Positions 1 through 10,300 of a DNA stretch of 59,600 nt are shown here, one piece after another. The notes beneath the pieces are model-generated. The model searched no databases, was not told where the DNA came from, and saw only the letters and a program-made list of their open reading frames with translations. The number at the start of each line of letters is the position of its first letter. Position 1 is the first letter of the stretch. Source of the DNA: an uncultured Oscillospiraceae bacterium (GTDB lineage Bacteria; Bacillota; Clostridia; Oscillospirales; Acutalibacteraceae); the NCBI GenBank assembly GCA_900539425.1, contig UQBX01000011.1, positions 1 to 59,600 of the forward strand. The letters are read 5' to 3'. Made by a program: the position numbers and the translations under genes.

Positions 1-140
1 TATTTAAGCCAAATTCGGCTAAATAAAGGCTTTTTTCTTTATGTAATTTTCACTTATTTCTAACACTCAATTTAACAAATTTTTCGTCTGGTTTTAAATT
101 TTTATCGTATTTTCGTCCGGTACAGCATCAAAAAAACATC
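1..140 (+). repeat. Dispersed terminator-type repeat, copy 1 (cut by window edge)
   Basis: The window opens inside a hairpin whose missing left arm is present in copy 2. The first 55 bases are identical to 15848-15902 and nearly so to 26947-27001: a short AT-rich stem around AAATTCGGC, a T-run, then CTTTATGTAATTTTCACTT. A looser shared tail follows, ending in a CATCAAAAAAncATC-like string. Copy 1 carries about 25 extra bases in the tail compared with copy 2. It looks like a terminator plus a conserved intergenic tail, present three times in this window. Confidence 0.8.
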
Positions 141-157
141 AAATTTAATTATGTTTA

Positions 158-186
158 TTGCTACTTTCTGCTTTTTAGTCTATAAT
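158..186 (+). promoter_or_regulatory. Sigma-A type promoter of the Mrr-like gene
   Basis: TTGCTA (158-163), a 17-base spacer, then a perfect TATAAT (181-186). Transcription would start near 193, about 60 bases before the ATG at 252, which has a GGAGGA ribosome site at 239-244. It lies just after repeat copy 1, so the gene is probably monocistronic. Confidence 0.65.
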
Positions 187-251
187 GTAGTTGTTATTTT
201 TATTTTATATTTAGATTCATTTTTGGTTTTACTTATTGGAGGACAAGAAAT

Positions 252-1880
252 ATGTATCAGAAAGAAGTATCTCATAAAGGTCTTAACAAATATAGGGTTG
301 TAAAAGCAGCAACTCCATATGAATTAGAGCAAAAGACACGTGCTTTGAAAGCACAATGGGATGATCAATGGGCGCGTATTGTCGAGCGAGAGAAAAGAAA
401 GAAAAATGAAGAAGATTCCATTGCATATGCAAAAGAATCAACATCACAGGCTGAAAAGGTTCAAAACGATATGGATAATATTTTATTACAAAGTATTCAT
501 CCTAATGAATTAATTGCTGATGACTTGAAGGATTTTTCCTCTTTCCCTGAACCGAGCCCTAAATCTCCATTTCTTGCACGAGTTCCATATGAGCCAAGAT
601 TATCAGACGATAAATACCATCCAGAACCATCATTTTTTGTGAAGTTATCAAAGAAAAAAATGGCAGAATTCGAGAAGGCAAATTATGAATCATTTAGCAA
701 AGACCATGTTGAATGGGAGGAAAAGAAGAAAAGCATTGATGAAAGTAATCGAATTTTAACTGAAAAATACGAAAAGGCATCTTCTGAATGGATAGCAAGA
801 TTAAATGATTTTAATAATAAACAGGCAAAAGAGAATGAAAAAGTAGATATATTTTTTGAAAAATATATCTCAGGCGATAAAGAAGCAATTGAACGATATT
901 TTACTATAGTCCTTGAAAAAATTGAATTGCCGTTTAGTTACAGTAAGTCTGTAGAAATAGAATATGATGCAATAGGAAAAACATTAATTATTGATATGCT
1001 TTTACCAGTAATTGATGACATTCCTAAAATTAAGAGTGTAAGTTATATAAAGTCTAGAAAAGAATTTAAGGAAACATATTTTCCAGAGTCTTATCTAAAA
1101 AAGAAATATGATAGCGTTATTTACCAAATTGTGTTGCAAACTCTAAATTATGTATTTGTTTTAAGTTCTAAACATTCAATTATAGATACGGTAGCAATTA
1201 ATGGTATGATTAATACCGTTGATAAAACAAACGGAAAAAATATTGAGCCTTGTATATTATCAATAAGCGTTGATAGAAATAGTTTTGAAGAACTTAATTT
1301 AGAAAATATTGATCCAAAGGAATGGTTTAAAAGTGCAAAAGGAGTAGCAGCTGCATCATTGGCTAATGTTACACCAGTTGCACCGTTAATAACTATGTCT
1401 CGTGAAGATAAACGATTTGTTGAGGGATATGCTGTTGCTGATACATTAGACGATAGTATTAATTTGGCAGCAATCGATTGGCAGGATTTTGAAAATCTAA
1501 TTAGAGAAATATTCGAAAAAGAGTTTAATGTAAATGGAGGAGAAGTTAAAATTACTCAAGCAAGCAGAGACGGTGGTGTTGATGCCATAGCTTACGATCC
1601 AGATCCTATACGTGGAGGCAAAATTGTCATACAAGCTAAACGTTATACAAATGTAGTTGGAGTATCTGCAGTTAGGGATCTCTATGGAACAGTTATGAAT
1701 GAAGGAGCAACAAAGGGAATCCTTGTAACTACATCAAATTTTGGAAGTGATGCTTATAAATTTGCACAGGGTAAACCTTTAACCCTTATGAATGGAGCTA
1801 ATTTACTTTATTTGTTAGAAAAGCACGGATGTAAAGCTAAAATTGATTTAGACGAAGCAAAAAAATTATTAAAAGAATAA
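252..1880 (+). CDS. Mrr-type restriction endonuclease with long N-terminal extension
   Basis: 542 aa. The last ~130 residues match the Mrr_cat (restriction endonuclease type IV-like) fold: a helix with DWQDFENLI, then GGVDAIA with the metal-binding Asp at about 444, then the QxK part of the PD-(D/E)xK site as IQAKRY (Q461, K463), and a late VTTSNF strand. These are the catalytic residues expected for an active nuclease. The first ~230 residues are charged and predicted largely helical (many K/E), without a domain I recognise; residues ~230-360 look globular. Mrr-family enzymes cut modified or foreign DNA. The gene stands alone with its own promoter and is followed by an integrase relic, as expected in a defence island. 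The nuclease call is strong; the target (phage, methylated DNA) is inferred. Confidence 0.8.
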   Translation: MYQKEVSHKGLNKYRVVKAATPYELEQKTRALKAQWDDQWARIVEREKRKKNEEDSIAYAKESTSQAEKVQNDMDNILLQSIHPNELIADDLKDFSSFPEPSPKSPFLARVPYEPRLSDDKYHPEPSFFVKLSKKKMAEFEKANYESFSKDHVEWEEKKKSIDESNRILTEKYEKASSEWIARLNDFNNKQAKENEKVDIFFEKYISGDKEAIERYFTIVLEKIELPFSYSKSVEIEYDAIGKTLIIDMLLPVIDDIPKIKSVSYIKSRKEFKETYFPESYLKKKYDSVIYQIVLQTLNYVFVLSSKHSIIDTVAINGMINTVDKTNGKNIEPCILSISVDRNSFEELNLENIDPKEWFKSAKGVAAASLANVTPVAPLITMSREDKRFVEGYAVADTLDDSINLAAIDWQDFENLIREIFEKEFNVNGGEVKITQASRDGGVDAIAYDPDPIRGGKIVIQAKRYTNVVGVSAVRDLYGTVMNEGATKGILVTTSNFGSDAYKFAQGKPLTLMNGANLLYLLEKHGCKAKIDLDEAKKLLKE

Positions 1881-1919
1881 TGATTTACTAAAATACTTTT
1901 AGTAATATTAAGAAATAGG

Positions 1920-2260
1920 TTATATCTCAAACCCATTAGTTATCCCATTCAATAAATCATCATTTCTCTTTACATAATACATCTAGGTAATATCAGAAGT
2001 AGAATGACCGAGGAGATCGGCAACTTGTCTTGGAGTTAGTGATTTGATTGTTCCGTCAGGCTGTTTTATTCCGTTTACAAGATTTGTAGCGAATGTGTGG
2101 CGAAGACTGTGTAAGCCTTTCTTTTCTATTTTTGTACCGTCAAGTATTCGATAGAATCTCTTTCGGAAATTAGACGGCATGGTGTAGTTGCCGTTTTTAT
2201 CGCAGACGAGAGAGGAGTTCTCGCAGAAGAACTCCTCTCTTATTTTTTTATCATTTCTAT
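1920..2260 (-). pseudogene. Tyrosine recombinase/integrase, C-terminal relic with in-frame TAG
   Basis: The minus strand encodes the end of a phage/ICE-type tyrosine recombinase. HSLRHTFATN carries the His-x-x-Arg box and LGHST the second His region. Reading stops at a TAG (1983-1985) right after GHSTSDIT. Reading through it restores MYYVKRND, which holds the nucleophilic Tyr, and a normal C-terminus ending near 1920. Related enzymes usually have a Glu or similar codon there, so a single-base nonsense change is likely. Upstream, recognisable sequence (KNGNYTMPSNFRKRF) reaches about 2260 and the rest of the catalytic domain and N-terminus are gone. It is a dead remnant of the element that probably brought the neighbouring accessory genes. 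Confidence 0.8.
2209..2249 (+). terminator. Hairpin with T-run inside the integrase relic
   Basis: A 13-bp perfect inverted repeat (AGAGAGGAGTTCT / AGAACTCCTCTCT, 2209-2221 and 2228-2240) is followed on the plus strand by TATTTTTTT. It could end plus-strand transcripts before the sigma-factor operon. It also lies in the relic's reading frame, so it may be partly leftover coding sequence. Confidence 0.45.
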
Positions 2261-2411
2261 TGCAGTTGAGTTTAGCGGTACAATTCGTCTGTTTGCTGCA
2301 GTCTTAATCTATGCTATCGAGATGGTGTGTAGCGTCAAATAGATCATATCTTGCATGAAACGATTTAGCAAAAAGCCTAAAGTGCTTTTTTGTAGCTGTT
2401 CATAATTCTTG

Positions 2412-2440
2412 TTGACTTTTGGATAAATAAGGTATTTAAT
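2412..2440 (+). promoter_or_regulatory. Candidate promoter of the ECF sigma operon
   Basis: TTGACT (2412-2417), 17 bases, TTTAAT (2435-2440), about 44 bases before the sigma-factor ATG. It resembles a housekeeping sigma-A promoter. The 2310-2411 stretch before it shows no gene. Confidence 0.45.
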
Positions 2441-2483
2441 AAATTAATATGATGAAATTATATAACTTTATATAGGAGAAAAT

Positions 2484-3029
2484 ATGTTATCTTTATATTT
2501 ATCGTTTATAGATGATGAGGACGACCGTAAAAAGTTTGAAGATATTTATTATAATTACAGAAAAAGAATGGTAGCAGTGGCGTATTCAGTTTTAAATAAC
2601 AAATCAGATTCCGAAGATGCTGTACACGATGCTTTTATAAAAATAGCACGAAATATGAGAGCTATTGATGATCCTATGTCCGAAAAGACATTGTCATATG
2701 TTTCTAAAGCAGCAAAAAATGCTGCAATTAATATTTTGCATAAAAATGAACGTAGAAATACTTTTATCGGATTTGGTGATACTGAAAAGTTTTCTGATGA
2801 GAAATTTTTTGAAAAACTAAGGATTACTGAAAATTATAATGAAGTAGTTGATGCTATTAGGATGTTAAATGATACATATAGAGATGCGATGTTTTATTAT
2901 TTCGTATGTGAGATGAAGCCTTCAGAAATAGCAGATCTGCTTGGCAGAAAAAATTCAGCAGTTAGGCAGCAGTTAACCCGCGGTAAAAAGAAACTTATAG
3001 AAATATTAGAAGCAGAGACGAGAGTTTAA
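2484..3029 (+). CDS. ECF-type RNA polymerase sigma factor
   Basis: 181 aa, the usual ECF length. Residues ~20-90 form sigma-70 region 2 (core binding and -10 recognition; DSEDAVHDAFIKIARN is a typical helix). Residues ~120-175 form region 4 (-35 recognition), with the helix-turn-helix KPSEIADLLGRKNSAVRQQL. The ribosome site is AGGAG before the ATG. The next gene starts two bases after the stop and encodes a single-pass membrane protein, the usual arrangement for an ECF factor and its anti-sigma. It plausibly drives the small secreted protein and the YD-repeat gene downstream; this is inferred from position only. Confidence 0.85.
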   Translation: MLSLYLSFIDDEDDRKKFEDIYYNYRKRMVAVAYSVLNNKSDSEDAVHDAFIKIARNMRAIDDPMSEKTLSYVSKAAKNAAINILHKNERRNTFIGFGDTEKFSDEKFFEKLRITENYNEVVDAIRMLNDTYRDAMFYYFVCEMKPSEIADLLGRKNSAVRQQLTRGKKKLIEILEAETRV

Positions 3030-3030
3030 A

Positions 3031-3702
3031 ATGAAAGATAGTAATGAATTGTTAATAAATGCTTTTATGAAGGCAGAAAAGCTTGATAATCAAAAAATGA
3101 AAAGAGAAGATGAAATCATTTGGGAATTTTCATCAAAATTTGAAAATTCAATGAATAAGCTTCTAAGAAAAAATGAAAGAATTAAATTGTCTACGAGAAG
3201 AAATATAAGAAAGGGGCTATTAGCAGCAGTCATTGCAATAATTATTTTGTTTACTGGATTAATGAGTGTATCAGCAACAAGAAAGCCATTTGTTGAATTT
3301 GTGAAAAAAGTATTTTCCGGTTTTAATGAAATATCAATTAGCGAAGAATCAACTCCAGCTGTTGACACTATAGAAACTGTTTACACTTTAACCGATATTC
3401 CAGAAGAATATACGCTTGCTCAATATCAAATTGACGAATACAGTGTGTTTACTGTTTGGAGAAATGAAGAAGGTAAAGAGATCGTACTTTTTCAAAATAT
3501 ACTAGAAACAGGGTTTAATGTTAATAATGAGCAAAATTATAGTGAATTAAGAATTAATGGTTATGAAGCGTATTTAAACGAATACGAATTTAACTCCACT
3601 TTGGTTTGGACAGACGGAACTTATTGGTTTAGGTTGAATGTGCCAAATGACATAAAATCAGATATAATTGAAATAGCAGAAAATATTTCTAAAAAAAATT
3701 GA
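3031..3702 (+). CDS. Membrane anti-sigma-like protein (DUF4367-like)
   Basis: 223 aa. A charged cytoplasmic N-terminus of ~60 residues is followed by a single membrane segment (LLAAVIAIIILFTGLMSVSA, about residues 60-80). An extracellular domain of ~140 residues follows, with aromatic-rich strands (NEEGKEIVLFQNI, LVWTDGTYWFRLNVP) as seen in DUF4367-type proteins next to clostridial ECF factors. It starts two bases after the sigma gene, so the two are translationally coupled. Expected role: it holds the sigma factor at the membrane and releases it on an envelope signal. The topology and operon are visible; the anti-sigma role is inferred. Confidence 0.65.
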   Translation: MKDSNELLINAFMKAEKLDNQKMKREDEIIWEFSSKFENSMNKLLRKNERIKLSTRRNIRKGLLAAVIAIIILFTGLMSVSATRKPFVEFVKKVFSGFNEISISEESTPAVDTIETVYTLTDIPEEYTLAQYQIDEYSVFTVWRNEEGKEIVLFQNILETGFNVNNEQNYSELRINGYEAYLNEYEFNSTLVWTDGTYWFRLNVPNDIKSDIIEIAENISKKN

Positions 3703-3782
3703 ATATATTGTCACAAAACCTCCTTTTAAACTGTTATATAGTGTGAAAGCAAAATTACAGTTGGAAAGGGGGTGTTTTTTGT

Positions 3783-4193
3783 ATGAAAAAAATTATTGCT
3801 TCTGTATTGTGTTTTTTTACTATACTAATGATTACTTTTTCAGCGTATGCTGAAAGTATTCAGCCATATTATAATAATATAGATAATGTTGGTACATCAT
3901 TTTCTATATCAAGTTCAGGTAGAGCAACTGTTAATAATTCATATTCAGGTATTACTGGTACAACGAAAAGTGTGACTATTAAAACCAAGATTCAGAAAAA
4001 AGTCGGAATTATCTGGGTAACAGTTAGCGGTGGTAGTTGGACAGATACGTCAACTGCAACTAATTATAGTAAAAGCCATTCTTTACAGCTTTCAAGTAAG
4101 GGTACATATAGAGCACATGTTGAGTTCACCATTTCAGGTACTGGTGGAAAAGCTGATGAAATTACAAAAAATGTTCAAAAATCCTATAGCTAA
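3783..4193 (+). CDS. Small secreted beta-rich protein of unknown function
   Basis: 136 aa. It has a clear signal peptide (KK, then LCFFTILMITFSAYA, cleavage probably after AYA) and a strong GGAAAGGGGGTG ribosome site. The mature ~112 residues are rich in Ser, Thr and Gly with alternating beta-type segments (KSVTIKTKIQKKVGIIWVTVSG, quoted in part). The shape suggests a small Ig-like or beta-sandwich fold. No catalytic motif, no Cys and no sorting signal are seen. It sits between the sigma/anti-sigma pair and the YD-repeat gene. A string AAAACC near 3715 and GTTATATAG near 3733 could be a promoter, possibly for the ECF factor. I do not recognise a named function. Confidence 0.7.
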   Translation: MKKIIASVLCFFTILMITFSAYAESIQPYYNNIDNVGTSFSISSSGRATVNNSYSGITGTTKSVTIKTKIQKKVGIIWVTVSGGSWTDTSTATNYSKSHSLQLSSKGTYRAHVEFTISGTGGKADEITKNVQKSYS

Positions 4194-4217
4194 AATTAAA
4201 TAAATTGACGTCACATT

Positions 4218-4280
4218 AGGTGGCGGGACTGAAGTATCTGAAATAATATGCTTTTCAAATTTGAATTTGTCCCGTCACCT
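4218..4280 (+). promoter_or_regulatory. Long stem-loop between secreted protein and YD-repeat gene
   Basis: AGGTGGCGGGAC (4218-4229) pairs with GTCCCGTCACCT (4269-4280), 11 of 12 positions, with a 39-base AT-rich loop. No T-run follows, so it is not a standard terminator. It may be a leaky terminator, an mRNA-stability element or a processing site before the very long YD-repeat message. Confidence 0.4.
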
Positions 4281-4389
4281 GAATCTTAAAACATTCTAAA
4301 ACATAGAAATTCATTTTTTATGAATTCTTTCAACTGGATCGGTTTTCAATGGTTATTTATATGTGTAATCTTTTATGAAAGGGCAAATA

Positions 4390-7300
4390 ATGAAAAAATA
4401 TAAATTGTATCAATCAATAATTGCAGTAATTTTAGTTGCAATTACTATATTTAGTACTGTGTCGGTTGCGGCTGAGCCGTTAAGCGAGGAAATCAAATCT
4501 AATCAAAATATGTCTGATAATATGGATTCAGATGACGATTTGGCAGAATATTTAGTAGAGGAAACAGAAAAGCGAGACGAGAACACTAAGTATTTCTATA
4601 TGAGCGATGGAACGATACAAGCCGCTCAGTATTCTGTTCCAGTTCATTTTAAACAGAACGAAAAATGGGTCGATTATGATAATACGTTAATAGAAGTTGA
4701 TGCTGATGATTCAGAGAATCAAAGTAAGATAGTTAAAAATAAAGATCTAACTAATCGTACTGCAGATTATTCAGTTAGATTATCAAAAAAAACTAATGGT
4801 AAAAAATTCGTTAGAATTGAAAAGGATAACTATAAAATTTCTTGGTACTATACCGACGCAAAAAAAAGTACTGCGGAAATTGAAAAGAGCGAAATAGATG
4901 ATGACCCCACAACCCTTGATAAATTAACATCAAAAGTTATCTATAAAGATGTATTCAAAAATACTGATTTTGAATACATAATTAGTTCTGACGGAGTAAA
5001 AGAAAACATAATTTTGCAAAGCAAAAATGCTCCTTTAGAATTTACATCGGAATATAAGACAGAAGGCTTAACCCCAGTACAAGTAGATGATAAAACTATT
5101 GAACTGCGTTCTGGTGATGATAATGTAGTTTATGTAATTACAGCTCCGTATATGGAGGATAAAGACGGAAATGTTTCAGAAAATATAGTTTTATCTATTA
5201 TTAACATTAAAAACAACACCTTTACTGTTAAGACATCTTTAGATGAAGAATGGATTAATTCAGAAGAGCGTGAGTTTCCTGTTATTGTAGACCCTATGTT
5301 AAAAACAAATCAGTCTCCTAATGGAGTTCAGTCCGCTTTTGTTTCATCTAAATATCCAGATAAATGTTATAAAGCATCTGGCACTGATGATATGGGTAGC
5401 CTGTACGTTGGAAATATATATGAATTTGGACAAACAGAAAGTTATATTAAATTCACTAATTTGCCAAAGCTTGGTATAGCAGATAAAGTTGTTGATGCAA
5501 GATTCTATATAGGTTTGAGACAATGCCAGTTAGGTTTGCCTGTTAATGTAAAACGTTTGGTAAACGATTGGAATGAAAAAACAGTTACATGGAACAACGG
5601 ACCAAATGGCGACAGTAATATTTCAGATTATATGATGCTTACTGAAGATACTGACACTTCAAAATTCAGAGAAGTTGAAGTTACAGATATGGTCCGTGGC
5701 TGGTATTCTGGTGAATATCCAAACTATGGTTTATCTCTTTCTACAACAAAAACTTCATCAGCTAAAGCTTGGTTTTACTCAATTAATTATACAACTTATC
5801 CGCAAAACAGGCCTTTGATGACGATTTCTTACAGAAATATGTCAGGATTTGAAGATTATTGGTCTTACACGGAAGTAGGTGCCGGTCGCGGCGGAGCAGC
5901 AAGTGTAAATAATTATAATGGTAACTTAATATATTCTCAGGCTGTTACTCAGGATGCCGGCGGTAATTTAATGCCTGTAAATATCTCTTTAGTTTATAAC
6001 TCTAATAAAGAGAATACGAAATATTCTATTCCCGGAAATCAATTCCAAACAAACTATAATATTTTTGTTAAAAAAGAAACGGGAGAATTGTGGGATAACG
6101 GATATAAATATTACCTAAATGATTCGGACGGCACAAAACACTGGTTTTATTTTGATAAAAGCTCTAATACTAAGGGCAAAGATGAAGACGGTTTAGGCTA
6201 TACTATTGAAGTTATTACGATTGGTTCAAATAAAACTGAAGCAAAAGCAAATTACATAGTCACTGACAAAGATGAAAATAAAATGTATTTCGACTATTAC
6301 GGAGCCTTGCTGCGAATAGAAAATGCTTCAAAAGTAGCTGCTACACTTTCATATGAATCTTTAAGTAATGGTTCACTCAGAATAAAAAACATCAAAGATG
6401 GTGCAGGAAGACTGTACACTTTCAATTATTCATCATCAACTACTAATCAAATAGCCAGTATTACAGACCCTGCGAATAGAAAAACAACTTTAACATACAA
6501 CAACAATTATCTTACAAAAATTTCATTTGCTGATGGTGAAGCTGTTCAGTTATCTTATAGCGGTAATTTACTTTCAGAAATAAAAGGAATTGACGGTACT
6601 AGAACAAAGGTAAGTTATGATTCTTCTGCGCAAAAAAGAGTTAAAGTTATCAATTGGGGAAAATCTGACAGCGAACTACTGGAAAAATACAGCTTTTCAT
6701 ATAAACAGAATGAAACTATTATTACTGATCTGCAAAACAGAAGTTATACTGTTCAGTTTAATGATTACGGACAAACAACAGGAACTGTATCTAATACAGA
6801 TGGCTCTGCGCAATTCTTTGAACTTGAAAAAGGAAACAGCACCAGTAATAAAGCTAACAAATTGCTTTCAGAATCACGTGTTTTGCAAAGTAATACTAAT
6901 TATATAGAGAATCCTGGATTTACAAGAAGTTACTCAGATGGGTATTGGACATATACGAATAACAGTAGCGGCGCTTCTGTCTCTATAGATACAAGCAAAC
7001 ACAATATAACTGATGCATCTGTTAAAGTTGTTAAATCGCAGTCAAACAAGGGCCGTGTAAACGCTGTTCAAAATGTTGACAACTTGCCTGCGGGTACATA
7101 CACATTATCCGCTTACATTTTCACTGATGGCAAAACTATTCCGGGTGACGGAGTACAGATGTTTGCAGAAGTGCACAAAGCTGGAAATGGAGATTACGTA
7201 TATAGCAAACTCATTGAAAAAACAACGGTAACAAACGGTTGGGAACGCCGAAGCGTAACATTTGATGTTCCTGAAGGCGGAACTGTTCGTGCCACTATGG

Positions 7301-10300
7301 GATTTGGTCCAAATGCTTACGGAACGGTTTGGTTTGATGATATTCAGCTTGAAAAAAGTTCAAATGCAAGCACATTTAATCTTGTTGAAAATTCAGCATT
7401 TAATAACGGACAGGAAAATTGGGATACGTGGAGCAGCACATCAGCTTCAGTAACCTGGGCTGGATTATCAGGCTTTGCTAATTGTTCAAAATTGAGCGGA
7501 AAAGTTGAAAACCAGTACAACAGGCAGAGGCAATACCTTAATGTTTCAGGAAAAAAAGGTGATGTGTTTGCATACGGAGCATGGGCATATGCAAATTCAG
7601 CACCTTTGAATAACACAAAAGATTCCGACGATTATGAACCGTATTTTGCGTTAGGTATTGATTATTACGATAAAGACGGTAAGTGGATCGGGTGTATCAA
7701 TAAGCACTTTAATCCGGATGTTCGTGACGCTTGGCAGTTTTTGGCTGATGAAATAGTAATGCCGTCAGACTACGGTAATATTGCAATAACCTTTACTTAT
7801 GACCATAATGTAAATAACGCTTATCAAACTGGCGCATTCTGTTATAAAGAACAGTATGGACAGACTTATACTTATGATAAGGATGGCAATGTAGCTTCTT
7901 CAGTTGATTTGGCAAAAACCAATTCGTCATTTTCTTACTATGGAAATCAAATGTCAAAAATGTTAAATCCTTCAGGCAGTAGATATATGTATAGCTATAA
8001 TGATAAAAAGCAGCTTACATATGCTCTTTCTTCTGATGGACAGGAATATGGCTTTACATATGACGATAAGGGAAATGTTACTAAGGCGGAAATTTCTGCT
8101 CGTAAACCGGCAACTAAAATAGAATCCGGAAAAGAATATATCATTGTTAATTCTTATTCAGGAATGGCCGTAAATAGTGTACCCGTAACAGGAGATCCAA
8201 CAGCTTGTAAGACTACAAATTATCAATCAGGTTCAAAAACACTGTATTTTAAAGCAGAGGCGGTTTCCGGAAAATCGGATACTTTTAAGCTTAAAGCGCA
8301 AAACTATTCGGACAAGTATCTTGAAATCAGAAATTCCTCATCAGGTGTAAGAGCTGTTATTCAAATTAATACTAAGAGCTCAGCATCAGGGCAGCAGTTT
8401 AAAGTTGTTAAACAATCTGATGGTTCTTTTGGTATTTTTACAGGATCTTCACAGTTTAATATGTGCTTAGATCCTCATATGGATACCACCGAAGTTAAAA
8501 AAGACGAATATATTCGCCAGAATAGCTGTAATAAAAACAGTCTTAAAGAATGTCAGAAATGGTATTTCTATCCTGTTGAAGAAACAGAAGACCGTGTTAT
8601 ATCTACTGAAACAGAATATACAAGCAGTAAGAATTTTGTTTCTAAGTCTATTGATGAAAAAGGCAATTCAACAAGTTACTCTTATGATGAAAACAAAGGT
8701 ACTCTTCAAAGCGTAACTAACGCAAATAATGTTTCCACAGAATATACTTATGACGCAAATAATAATTCGTTGAAATCTGTTACCTCTGGTGGTATAACAA
8801 ACAGTTATTCCTATTCTGATGACTTGCTTAGAAATATAAATGTTAATGGTAGTCTGCAGTATAAATTTGAATACGATAAATTTGGCAGAACAACAAAAAA
8901 TCTTGTTGGTAATGGCTCTGACTGGAGAACTTTATCTTCAATTCAGTATAACAACTCAGGGCTAATGTCCAAACAAACTTACGGTAATGGCGATTATGTG
9001 GAATTTTCCTATGATAACCTTGACCGCCAGACGCAAAAACGCTACAATGGAAATAACAGCCAAAGAGTTACATATTCATATGGAAATAATGGCAGTGTAG
9101 CGCAGATAACTGATTATTATACAAATACAAATACTCGTTTTGTTTATGATTTAGCAGATCGTGTTGTTTCTCAGCGTGAATTTACCGGAACGGATAAAAG
9201 CGGCGGCACCTTGCGTTCATATACAGATTTCACCTATGCCGATAAAACAAATTATCTAACAGGTGTAAAGCATTATTCACCGCTCGGTACGCAGAATATA
9301 GGCTACCGTTATGGTGATTTGAGCAAAGGCGAGATGCCTGATCAAATTTATAGCGTAACATGGAACGGTAAAGAAAAAGTCAGCTATGTTTACGATGGAT
9401 TAGGCAGACTGACAACTAAAAGTATCGGCTCTTTTGATACTGGTTACAGCTATGAGAATGTTGGTGAAGATAAAACAACCACACTTGTAAAATCAGTTGA
9501 AACTCCCGCAGGAACATATACATACACTTATGATAACATCGGCAATATTTTAAGTGTTTCAGACGGATCAAAAACAACAAGTTATGAGTATGACAGTTTG
9601 AATCAACTTGTGCGTGTAAATGATGAGCGAGCAGGTAAAACATACACATATTCATATTCAAACGGTAATATAACAGAGAAAAAAGAATATGCATTCACAA
9701 CAGGAGAACTGGGAGAAGCAGTTAAAACATTATCGTGGAGATATGAAAACGATACATGGAGAGATTTGCTTACCAATTATAACGGTAATGATGTTACATA
9801 CGATGAAATAGGAAATCCGGTTACGATTGGAAGTACTGATCTTACATGGGTCGGCAGGCAGTTGATGCAGGTTGCAGATGAAAATAACACAGTTTCATAT
9901 GCATATAACGGAGACGGACAAAGAGTATCAAAAACATATAACGGAACAACAACCGAGTATTTCTATAACGGCGAAATCCTAGCAGGTCAGAAAACAGGCG
10001 ATGATGTAATAGTATTTATGTATGATAACAACGGCGATACGTTCGGCTTTATCTACAACGGCACGGAGTATTATTACATAAAGAACGCCCAAAATGATAT
10101 TGTCGCAATAGCAGATGCAGACGGAAGCGTTATAGCAAATTACTATTATGACGCCTGGGGCTATCCTGAGGATATAACCGGAAACACAGAAATTGCAAAT
10201 CTCAATCCCCTCAGATACCGCAGTTATTACTATGATACTGAAAGTGAATTGTATTATCTTAATACAAGGTATTATTGCGCTGAAATTGGCAGGTTTTTAA

